Source of the DNA: Thermoplasmata archaeon | GTDB lineage: Archaea; Thermoplasmatota; Thermoplasmata; Thermoplasmatales; Thermoplasmataceae | Reading direction: 5' to 3' | DNA: 9,020 nt | Assembly (NCBI GenBank): GCA_021845325.1 | Contig: JAKBRR010000049.1 | Coordinates: 1-9,020 of the forward strand | In this document: in pieces, positions 1 through 6,316 of the stretch | Layout of the letters: every line of letters starts with the position of its first letter | Numbering within the stretch: the stretch's first letter is position 1 | Made by a program: the position numbers and the translations under genes | Notes under the pieces: generated by a model | The model's database searches: none | Told to the model about the DNA's origin: nothing | The model's input: the letters and a program-made list of their open reading frames with translations, nothing else

Positions 1-340
1 AAATAAAGTGTCTGCCTCTGCTAAAAATTCTCTGCCTTTGAATTTAAGGAGAAGCCTTTCCTTCTTATCCGAAACTGCACTGTTTATCGGAATAACATTT
101 CTGCACCTGTTTTCCTTAATGTTTTCCTGTAATGTTTAAAAGTCATCTGGAGATGGCTCTATTGCAACAACTTTACCATCCTTCCCAACTTTATTTGACG
201 CGAGGATAGCAAATTCCCCAATACCTGCTCCTACGTCTATCACAACGCTTCCACGCCTAATTTTCTCAACTCGATATACATTAAGCACATGACATTCGAC
301 TATCGCTGCTATGTCATGGGGTCATTATAATGAATTCTTA
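1..340 (-). pseudogene. FkbM-family methyltransferase, decayed and partial (continues beyond left edge)
   Basis: Read on the minus strand, about 100 codons resemble the SAM-binding core of FkbM-type methyltransferases, which O-methylate sugars or polyketides. The glycine-rich SAM motif I is clear (VVIDVGAGIGEFAILAS), followed by an acidic residue at the end of strand 2 (VVAIEPSPDDF) and the segment NVIPINSAVSDKKERL, where this family usually has N-V-x-x-x-N-x-A-V/L. Two lesions are visible. An in-frame TAA at 136-138 falls where the family has DDF-x-x-L. A frame change lies at a run of four G (318-321): upstream codons read HYND-P in one frame, while PHDIAAIVE continues in another. Homology upstream of about 340 is lost, and the 3' end lies outside the window. 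The family call is by motif recognition. The gene is probably dead, and it fits the surrounding glycan-gene theme. Confidence 0.75.
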
Positions 341-803
341 ACCTGTTGAATGATAACTCTCCTAAAGCCATTAACTTCAATATGAATCGAACTTATATTT
401 TTTGGCTTTGTTTAACCTTACTGCATAACTAACCCAGATAACGACATCCATACATTCTGAATAGGGATGTGTATAAGTCACAGCGTTGGCAGAATCTCCT
501 AAAGGCGCTTGAAATATGATTCAAGTGATATGAATGATGAGAAGAACACCGCCCCTATAATTGCCCGAATCTCTATAATCCTATTAGCTATGGTAAAAGT
601 CGTTGGTTCCTCTTAATGCTCTGGTAAATCAAATCATCTGTATAATTCACGATACAATTGGAGTCGTAAGTCACTATCCCGCTGATGACAAGCAGTTCAA
701 TATAGATGGTTCATATACTTTTACCATTCTGCTATCGATGATCTCCCAGGTTGTTGCTCAGAAATAACAACGGTCCTATTTTCAGGAAGAATTATTGCAT
801 GGA
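341..803. other. AT-rich stretch without a supportable gene; probable relic DNA
   Basis: No convincing coding region was found on either strand. On the minus strand a short open stretch (roughly 593-706) reads TIYIELLVISGIVTYDSN followed by about 20 more codons before a stop. It has a protein-like look but no start and no recognisable family. This DNA lies between the dead methyltransferase and the promoter of the glycan operon, so it is probably the upstream remains of decayed genes. That interpretation is inference. Confidence 0.4.
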
Positions 804-823
804 TTATGCATAACCCTTTAATA
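804..823 (+). promoter_or_regulatory. Candidate archaeal promoter with adjacent palindrome, leaderless start
   Basis: An AT-rich box (CTTTAATA, 816-823) is centred about 27 bases before the ATG at 847, the usual TATA-to-start distance when transcription begins at the start codon. No GGAGG-like site precedes this ATG, which fits leaderless translation. Immediately upstream is a perfect 10-base palindrome, TTATGCATAA (804-813), where the BRE or an operator would lie. It has a partly similar neighbour, TTATTGCAT, at 792-800. Both the promoter and the operator role are inferred from spacing only. Confidence 0.45.
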
Positions 824-846
824 ATACTATAAATTAACTGACAGTT

Positions 847-3800
847 ATGAGAAAAGAGCTTCCAGTTACAACCATAGAAGTCATTTCTTTGTTTGTAATC
901 TTATTTCTTTCTATCAGGTCTTACCTCCTGGGAAGTGGATTCTATGAATATGCGGATCAATACTGGTCCATATTACCCGGTATAAATAGCTTCGCATCAT
1001 TTAATCCAGACGCTGGCTTTATTTTTACCAGAACAATCATTAGCTGGCCCGTTTATTTTTTTTTAAAATTTCCCAGTTTCACGGGGGAGAAAATAACTAT
1101 AATATACCTTATTGGTTTTTATCTTGCTTTAATATACATTTCAATAACTGTCATAAGGTCACTTTTAGAAAGGGCATTTCATTACCACTTGAATAATTTG
1201 AGTAGGCTGCTCTTTTTCTATATTGCGTTTTTGTTTGTATTCTCAAATCTTGAAAGCCAGAACCTATTCGTTGATGGAGGCATGATCACTGACAACATAA
1301 TAATGGTGCTCATGGTGCTTTCCGTTTTCCTTATAGTATTAAATGTCCGATTATGGTTTCTTGAAGTAGCTTCTTTTATTTCTTTTACCATACTTCTAGA
1401 TCCAGATTATCTGTTAATGTTTCTGGTACTTGCCCTTGTGGTTACAATCTCTTCAAAAATCAATGGAGTGCCATTGAGGAGCTCAGTTCCTAAGCTTGCT
1501 GTGGCCATTTTCTTGACGATTCCCGTGCTGGAGTTTATAATATTTAACATAAATGTATCCACTGGAGCCTTTTTATTACATTCAACAGGCTTAAGAATTT
1601 TTTCTCCAGGTGATGCCATATTTTATTCACGGAATCTAAACCTCCTATCTGTTCTTTCACTTAACGGTCATAACTGGAGCACAATGGTCTTTACTTCCCC
1701 TGATATCCTACTTCATCTATCAAAACTAGGGATTCTACCGGGAATCGGTGATCCAATAGACATTCTGGTGATTGGCAGCCCTATTTTTTACGCATGGTAT
1801 ATTTCGTTATTTCTCCCGCTCATTCTATCGATTTTAAATATATTCTATCCAAGAACCAGATCTTTGTTCTCAACTGGAATATTTTTAATGGTGGTGTCTG
1901 TAATTTTGGTTTTGTATGCCCATATACCACCTCTGTTAACATTATTTTCTTATTTGCCAGATATCCCCATTGCAGGGACCTATATTTCTACAGCATTATC
2001 TTTGCCTGCTCATTTTCTGATACTCGTATCCGTATCCTACGCTACACTTATTATACTATTCATTTTTAATCTTTTGTCACATACGCTGCCAAGCATAAGA
2101 TTAGTCAAACACAGTCGCAAGGAAGCTTCAACGAAAGCTCTTCTTATGGAGATTCATTTGCCAGAGAGATTGTACGATAGCCATAACCAAATGTCTAAAA
2201 AAATATCGGGCAAGCATGCTTTCATATCAATTCTTGTGATCCTCATACTCCTCTTTTCTGGTTGGCAGATTCTGGAAGGAAACTTTTTCCCTGCGAGAGA
2301 TAATGCCTTTGGTCCAACGCTTCCAAATGGTCTGGTTAACTCAGCTCCTTTCAGTCCGAGGGTCATGTCGCAAGATCAGCTGACGGTTTATCATTTCATT
2401 TATGATCAAAATGGTTCGTTCAGTATATATTGGCCGGCAATAGAGTGGCCTAGCGGTCAAGGATGGGTCTCCCCGAAGCCTCAGGCGTCACTTCCTTACA
2501 TTGGTGATTTGATTAAGGATAATCTTACCAATGATACATACTACTATCTCAGATCAAACGATGTGAGGTACGTGGTCATTCAAAACAACAGCGACATAGG
2601 ATTTACATCGTCCTACCCAAATCTGCTAGAAGAGAAATTTGGTCTCTCATCATACAGATCTGTTCTAAACTTCTTCGATGCTGATCCGAATTTTCATATG
2701 ATACTTGGCTTCCCAGGCATTGCAGTTTATTCGGTAAACACCAGCGATGGTATTCAGTCATATATTCCTTTGAGTGTTAACCCCGATGGAGGCTATAGTA
2801 GTTTTTATGATCTATTTGGCTCAATGGGAATGAATGCAGTTATTTTCAATAATCAGAAGTACACTTCCGCTGGAATCTCCAAATACAATGCCAACATAGA
2901 TGTAATCCCACCCAACGACATAAGTAAGCCCAGTGAAATTAAAACATTTCTTTATAATGGAACTTATTCAGAAAATGTATTGGAAAATAAATTCAATAAA
3001 TCGAATTATACCTTTACCAACTGGGGCAGTAACTATTCCAGCTTTTTGCTTAACGGGTCAAAAATAGCGATAGAAGGGCAAAACTCTTCCATCTCTTCAA
3101 TTTCATATAATGGAAACATTGTCTCCCACCCAGGAGGTTTTGCTGTTGGTGCAAACAAAAAATATAGCATCACGGTCAGCTTTACTGCATCAAGCATAAG
3201 GAATGTTTCATATCTCAGCATTTCCTGGTTTTACTTCGCAAATGGAACTGGAAATGAACCTAATTCAATTCAGCTAAACGGAACTACGGGATATAAGCAG
3301 GCAGAATTCTCGTTTAATTCAGGCTTCGGTAATGCCATAGGTGCAAGAATTATGGTTGTAGGGAATAACTATTCCATAACTATTCAGAATCTCAGCTATG
3401 GGCTTACGGTTTACCAAGTGAACGGAGAAATGCCCTTCGGCGAAACGGCAGTTCTGTCGGGAGAAAACAACTTTTTAGTAAATAGCAGGTATAACTACGC
3501 ATACCTACTTCTAAATGGTACAGGTGAGGTCAGTGACCAGAATTATACATCTTATGATTTTGGATGGTATACAGCCAGAATTTCAGGAGATATAGAATTG
3601 AAAGGAAATTACCAGATCGCTGCAGTAATTCTAACCAGATTCCCGCTGGAATCCTATGAAATAACCGGTTACCTTATGGATCAATATGTTCCGTATCTCA
3701 TACTCAAGAACAGCACAAAAAATGTTTTCCCCGTTGAAACTGTGAATAGAATGGCATTTTATCACGGCAGCCAAATAGACTCATCACATTATATGTACTA

Positions 3801-3897
3801 TGATGAATCTCTAATGGGCCTTTCTTATGTCTTATGTGTGGCAGAGATCCTTTCTTTGCTTTTGATTCCGAATATTCTCCGGAGAATGAGGCGATAA
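847..3897 (+). CDS. Large polytopic membrane protein with extracellular domain, GT-C-like
   Basis: A 1016-residue protein. The N-terminal half (about 1-475) has some ten to twelve membrane segments, near residues 9-26, 82-104, 119-134, 148-168, 171-203, 214-234, 311-332, 340-358, 386-409 and 456-475. A roughly 510-residue polar, serine/asparagine/tyrosine-rich domain follows (477-988), then one more membrane helix (991-1010) and a basic tail RRMRR that should sit inside, which places the large domain outside the cell. The first outside loop holds a conserved-looking acidic/aromatic stretch YEYADQYW (33-40), where GT-C glycosyltransferases carry catalytic acidic residues. The overall plan (GT-C-like membrane core, beta-rich ectodomain, last helix) recalls AftD/DUF3367-type arabinosyltransferases and archaeal 'membrane protein, YfhO-like' families. 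The outside domain has about 17-18 N-x-S/T sequons, so it may itself be glycosylated. The two genes behind it are glycosyltransferases, so a role in glycan transfer, polymerisation or anchoring is likely, but enzymatic activity is inference. No Shine-Dalgarno site; likely leaderless. Confidence 0.75.
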   Translation: MRKELPVTTIEVISLFVILFLSIRSYLLGSGFYEYADQYWSILPGINSFASFNPDAGFIFTRTIISWPVYFFLKFPSFTGEKITIIYLIGFYLALIYISITVIRSLLERAFHYHLNNLSRLLFFYIAFLFVFSNLESQNLFVDGGMITDNIIMVLMVLSVFLIVLNVRLWFLEVASFISFTILLDPDYLLMFLVLALVVTISSKINGVPLRSSVPKLAVAIFLTIPVLEFIIFNINVSTGAFLLHSTGLRIFSPGDAIFYSRNLNLLSVLSLNGHNWSTMVFTSPDILLHLSKLGILPGIGDPIDILVIGSPIFYAWYISLFLPLILSILNIFYPRTRSLFSTGIFLMVVSVILVLYAHIPPLLTLFSYLPDIPIAGTYISTALSLPAHFLILVSVSYATLIILFIFNLLSHTLPSIRLVKHSRKEASTKALLMEIHLPERLYDSHNQMSKKISGKHAFISILVILILLFSGWQILEGNFFPARDNAFGPTLPNGLVNSAPFSPRVMSQDQLTVYHFIYDQNGSFSIYWPAIEWPSGQGWVSPKPQASLPYIGDLIKDNLTNDTYYYLRSNDVRYVVIQNNSDIGFTSSYPNLLEEKFGLSSYRSVLNFFDADPNFHMILGFPGIAVYSVNTSDGIQSYIPLSVNPDGGYSSFYDLFGSMGMNAVIFNNQKYTSAGISKYNANIDVIPPNDISKPSEIKTFLYNGTYSENVLENKFNKSNYTFTNWGSNYSSFLLNGSKIAIEGQNSSISSISYNGNIVSHPGGFAVGANKKYSITVSFTASSIRNVSYLSISWFYFANGTGNEPNSIQLNGTTGYKQAEFSFNSGFGNAIGARIMVVGNNYSITIQNLSYGLTVYQVNGEMPFGETAVLSGENNFLVNSRYNYAYLLLNGTGEVSDQNYTSYDFGWYTARISGDIELKGNYQIAAVILTRFPLESYEITGYLMDQYVPYLILKNSTKNVFPVETVNRMAFYHGSQIDSSHYMYYDESLMGLSYVLCVAEILSLLLIPNILRRMRR

Positions 3898-3898
3898 A

Positions 3899-4738
3899 AT
3901 GACAAAGCTCACCATCCAGATATCTGTCATGCATGGAAAATACCTTGGGAAGATACTGTCTTCAATAGGCAAGGTTACCACTGGCGAAGTTGAGGTTATC
4001 GTAGTAAACTCCAGTGGACTAAATGAAGTTTCTAAGTTATGCCGTCTTTATGGGGCGTTGGAAATTAAGAAGAAATGCTCATTGCTTATGTCCCGTTACC
4101 TTGGGACAGTAAATGCTACAGGTGATTATATATTGATTCTGGATGAAACCAGACTGCCATCTGATGGATTAGTGGAATCCGTATTAAATTCGCCTCACGA
4201 AATGATAGCGTTTCCAGAGGTTCAGGTAGGTAATGGCTTCATAAATTGGCTCGATAGTTTGGATAAACGGATTACCTTTGAAAGGCAGAACTCATCGACT
4301 GGCATTCCTCTAGTTATACCTCGCCTTTATTCCACTCGTCTTCTAATGAGGGCATTTTCTCATATTCGATCTAAACTTTCCTCAGATATATTCAATAAGA
4401 TCGTGGCAAAGGATGATAGGATTATTTTCTCTGAAGCCTCTATCATTGCAGGTAGCGAAGTTTTTCTATCTGAATTCAGTATCTTTCATTACAATGACAC
4501 AAACATTTTCAAGGAGTTTAGAAAATACTTTAGGTATGGCGCGACATCCAGTTATCTTATTGGCACGCCTTATGAGGGAATGTTGACTATGATCGACAAG
4601 GTTCGAAAGATAAACAGAATTGCAGAAGTTCCAGTGCTTTTTCTTCATGGCTTTCGTGGGATTGCTTTTTCAGCTGGGCTATGCTTAGAAAGGTTAAGGT
4701 CACGTGCTAAGGAAGTGCCAATGAATGGATTTATTTGA
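3899..4738 (+). CDS. Family-2-like glycosyltransferase with atypical DxD motif
   Basis: A 279-residue cytoplasmic or membrane-associated GT-A-fold protein. The N-terminus (LTIQISVMHGKYLGKILSSI, then VEVIVVNSSG at 31-40) follows the usual GT2 strand-helix-strand pattern. NATGDYILILDETRLPSDGLVE (72-93) occupies the DxD region, but the metal-binding motif reads D82-E83-T84 instead of DDD or DxD. KDDRIIFSEAS (171-181) matches the position of the catalytic acidic pair, and FHYNDTNIFKEFRKYFRYGA (196-215) matches the 'H...f.rk..YG' region late in GT2 domains. The C-terminal segment 241-265 is hydrophobic and basic, suiting membrane attachment. The ATG lies one base after the stop of the membrane-protein gene, with GGAG/GAGG upstream (3881-3891), so the two are co-transcribed. 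The sugar donor and acceptor are unknown. The non-standard DxD could mean altered metal use or a non-catalytic partner. Confidence 0.75.
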   Translation: MTKLTIQISVMHGKYLGKILSSIGKVTTGEVEVIVVNSSGLNEVSKLCRLYGALEIKKKCSLLMSRYLGTVNATGDYILILDETRLPSDGLVESVLNSPHEMIAFPEVQVGNGFINWLDSLDKRITFERQNSSTGIPLVIPRLYSTRLLMRAFSHIRSKLSSDIFNKIVAKDDRIIFSEASIIAGSEVFLSEFSIFHYNDTNIFKEFRKYFRYGATSSYLIGTPYEGMLTMIDKVRKINRIAEVPVLFLHGFRGIAFSAGLCLERLRSRAKEVPMNGFI

Positions 4739-5795
4739 ATCATTGGCCATTTGGACCTCAGACTTTTACTTTACTGGTCACGGCAGGTATGCAGAGACCT
4801 TGATGAGGGCGTTTCCCAATTCTCATCATGTGTATTATCAATCCGGAGACTTTGATATTGTTTCACCTTATCCTAATGCTTCCATCGTAAGGCCCACTAT
4901 CAGTAGAAGCCTGCCCTTATCAGCGGAAAAATTCATTAATAGAATGATGCAGCCGATGGTAACAAGAAAATTCATTCAGAAACATGATGTTAACCTCATA
5001 CATTACACAAGTCAGCATGATTCACCAGTATTTGATCCGAACATAAAGGAGGTTGTAACTATCCATGATATTACCGCAATTAAGAGCGATAGTCATCAAT
5101 TCAGAGACAGAATCTATAACAAGCAGATATCCTGGAACATAAGAAAAGCACTTGAGCTAGAAGACATCGTGACTGATTCTAGTGTAACAGCAGACGAGAT
5201 TCGCGGTCTTGGGTACACTGGGAGGTTGCACATTATTCACATCTGTACAAATCCAGTTTTCCAGTTTACCAGCGATAAAGTAAATGTTCGAAAATCTCTT
5301 GGTCTGCCCCTGGATAAGAATATCATTTTATCGGTGTCTTCTTCGTCCGCCAGAAAAAATTTGTCTGTGGTAAAAAAGACTCTTGAGACCCTGGGAGATA
5401 ATTACGTTCTAGTCAGGGTTGGTGAGGAGGTTGGGTTAAAATCAGAGATTAGTTTTAAAAATGTCGACGATTCAAAGCTGAGAGATATCTACTCAGCGGC
5501 GGACGTTTTGCTTTTTCCCTCTAAAGAGGAGGGTTTTGGAATTCCAATGATAGAAGCTATGGCCTCTGGCTTGCCCGTTGTAGCTTCTAATATCCCAATA
5601 ACCAAGGAGATCCTGAAAGATGCTGGAATATTCGTATCTTCTTATGATCCTTCTGAGTATACGGAAGCTATTATTGAATCTTTAAACAAAAAGGAGTTTT
5701 ATGCAAGAAAATCCTTAGAAAGATCTGAACAATTTTCCTTTGAAAAATTTCGGGAGAATTTTCATAGCTTTTATGTTAATATGTTAAATTTTTAG
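4725..5795 (+). CDS. Family-4-like retaining glycosyltransferase (GT-B fold)
   Basis: A 356-residue GT-B protein. The N-terminal domain opens with IWTSDFYFTGHGRYAETLMRAF (9-30), containing the glycine-rich loop that contacts the acceptor. VVTIHDITAIK (110-120) is the common 'HD' segment, and SSARKNL (207-213) carries the Arg-Lys pair that normally binds donor phosphates. The C-terminal donor domain has the hallmark KEEGFGIPMIEAMASGLPVVAS (267-288), with the E-x7-E pair E269/E277. Length and order fit GT4 enzymes that transfer from nucleotide sugars such as UDP- or GDP-sugars; which sugar cannot be told. The start overlaps the previous gene by 14 bases in another frame, and an AAGGAAG stretch lies 9-15 bases upstream, so translation is probably coupled. 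It is the last intact gene of this operon. A strong ribosome-binding site follows directly after its stop. Confidence 0.9.
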   Translation: MDLFESLAIWTSDFYFTGHGRYAETLMRAFPNSHHVYYQSGDFDIVSPYPNASIVRPTISRSLPLSAEKFINRMMQPMVTRKFIQKHDVNLIHYTSQHDSPVFDPNIKEVVTIHDITAIKSDSHQFRDRIYNKQISWNIRKALELEDIVTDSSVTADEIRGLGYTGRLHIIHICTNPVFQFTSDKVNVRKSLGLPLDKNIILSVSSSSARKNLSVVKKTLETLGDNYVLVRVGEEVGLKSEISFKNVDDSKLRDIYSAADVLLFPSKEEGFGIPMIEAMASGLPVVASNIPITKEILKDAGIFVSSYDPSEYTEAIIESLNKKEFYARKSLERSEQFSFEKFRENFHSFYVNMLNF

Positions 5796-5822
5796 GAGGA
5801 TATTTCTGAATATGAATGTTGA
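5794..5822 (+). promoter_or_regulatory. Orphan ribosome-binding site and start of a lost downstream gene
   Basis: AGGAGGA (5794-5800) overlaps the stop codon of the preceding glycosyltransferase gene and is followed 12 bases later by an ATG (5812-5814). The open frame from that ATG soon enters DNA that is antisense to an IS21-type transposase gene and ends after 35 codons, so it is not a normal gene. The simplest reading is that a fourth operon gene once began here and was cut off a few codons in by the IS-associated rearrangement. This is inference from position and signal strength. Confidence 0.4.
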
Positions 5823-6053
5823 TAGTATCCTGACATCCGAAAGGTTGTGGTCATCTATGAGTGCCCTGATCTTCTCCCTGTATGGATCAAGCTTTGAACC
5901 CCTCTTCCTTTTCCTGTGATCCGCCAGTCTGGTTGTCCTCAGCAGTTTACTGACTGTGCTCCTTGATATGCCAAGGTCGCCTGCGATCTCCCTGTTGCTC
6001 ATTCCCCTATCCTTCATGTCCCTGATCATTCTCCACACCTCCATCTGGTACAA
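5823..6053 (-). pseudogene. istA: IS21-family transposase IstA, N-terminal fragment
   Basis: Minus-strand frame with about 77 residues of IstA-like sequence. The N-terminal helix VWRMIRDMKDRGMSNREIA leads into a helix-turn-helix (MSNREIAGDLGISRSTVSKLL, about 18-38). Then come KRGSKLDPYREKIRALI (50-66) and HNLSDVRIL (69-77), all in the order seen in IS21-family IstA proteins. After residue 77 the resemblance stops, and the frame runs about 13 more codons into the 3' end of the glycosyltransferase gene on the other strand (to 5784). The DDE integrase core of a normal IstA (about 400-500 residues) and the IstB ATPase are missing, so the gene is a truncated relic. The likely start is TTG at 6053, with GGGAGAGGG just upstream; an ATG at 6044 is the alternative. 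Confidence 0.8.
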
Positions 6054-6076
6054 TTCAGACCCTCTCCCACATAAGG

Positions 6077-6148
6077 AAATGGATCAGAATTAAACCGGCG
6101 ATCTGGATCACTTTTATTCCGGCGAAAATGCACAAAAATCAACCGGCG
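6077..6148 (-). repeat. Three 24-base direct repeats at the IS21-type end
   Basis: CCGGCG occurs at 6095-6100, 6119-6124 and 6143-6148, exactly 24 bases apart. The preceding bases are partly conserved: GGATCA at matching positions in the first two units, and an A/T-rich run before every CCGGCG. IS21-family elements are known to carry multiple short terminal repeats that bind the transposase, so these are most likely transposase-binding sites. They lie between the putative tip and the istA start. Confidence 0.75.
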
Positions 6149-6154
6149 AATACA

Positions 6155-6316
6155 GATGAGAGGATAGTGGCATAAAACTGCATTGTCCTAGTCAATCAGA
6201 TAAGGCAAAGATCAAAGAGGGAAATAATGGATATCGTTGTTTCACGTAAGTTTGGACACCTTACAATAGCTATGAAATCAATTTTCTTTATGTACCCTGC
6301 AGTTTACTGCATTAGT
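6155..6316. other. Intergenic stretch between IS21 remnant and minus-strand GT2
   Basis: No supportable gene. A 40-codon plus-strand frame starts at ATG 6227 with GAGG eight to eleven bases upstream, but it runs antisense into the 3' end of the minus-strand glycosyltransferase and resembles no family I know. An inverted repeat TGCAGTTTACTGCA (6298-6311) lies just past the stop of that glycosyltransferase. It could form a 5-base stem with a 4-base loop, but no T-run follows on the minus strand, so it is not a clear terminator. Confidence 0.4.

Larger units (their letters stand above)
5823..6154 (-). mobile_element. IS21-family element, left-end remnant
   Basis: Comprises the istA fragment plus about 100 bases of its upstream terminal region with three ordered CCGGCG boxes. 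Reading on the minus strand, a TG dinucleotide at 6153-6154 followed by TATTCGCCGG is a reasonable outer tip, since IS21 ends begin with TG. The other end, the rest of istA and istB are absent, so the element cannot move on its own. The inner breakpoint is near 5815-5823, at the end of the glycan operon. Confidence 0.65.

Noticed and set aside
466..477. GATGTGTATAAG, shared with the Tn5 mosaic end used in sequencing libraries
   Set aside because: Only 12 of 19 bases match and the flanks differ, so it is most likely chance rather than adapter carry-over or a Tn5 end.
1407..3934. Several 60-90 codon frames antisense to, or in another frame of, the large membrane-protein gene
   Set aside because: Low-complexity translations with no motifs, fully inside a long gene with clear membrane topology; shadows.
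5812..5919. 35-codon plus-strand frame after the orphan ribosome-binding site
   Set aside because: Almost all of it is antisense to the istA fragment, so it is a fusion artefact rather than a gene.
6077..6148. The three evenly spaced repeats as a small CRISPR array or iteron origin
   Set aside because: The conserved core is only six bases, units abut without spacers, and they sit directly upstream of an istA fragment, which fits an IS21 end.
6298..6311. Inverted repeat TGCAGTTTACTGCA as a terminator of the minus-strand GT2
   Set aside because: The stem would be only about 5 bases and no T-run follows on the minus strand.
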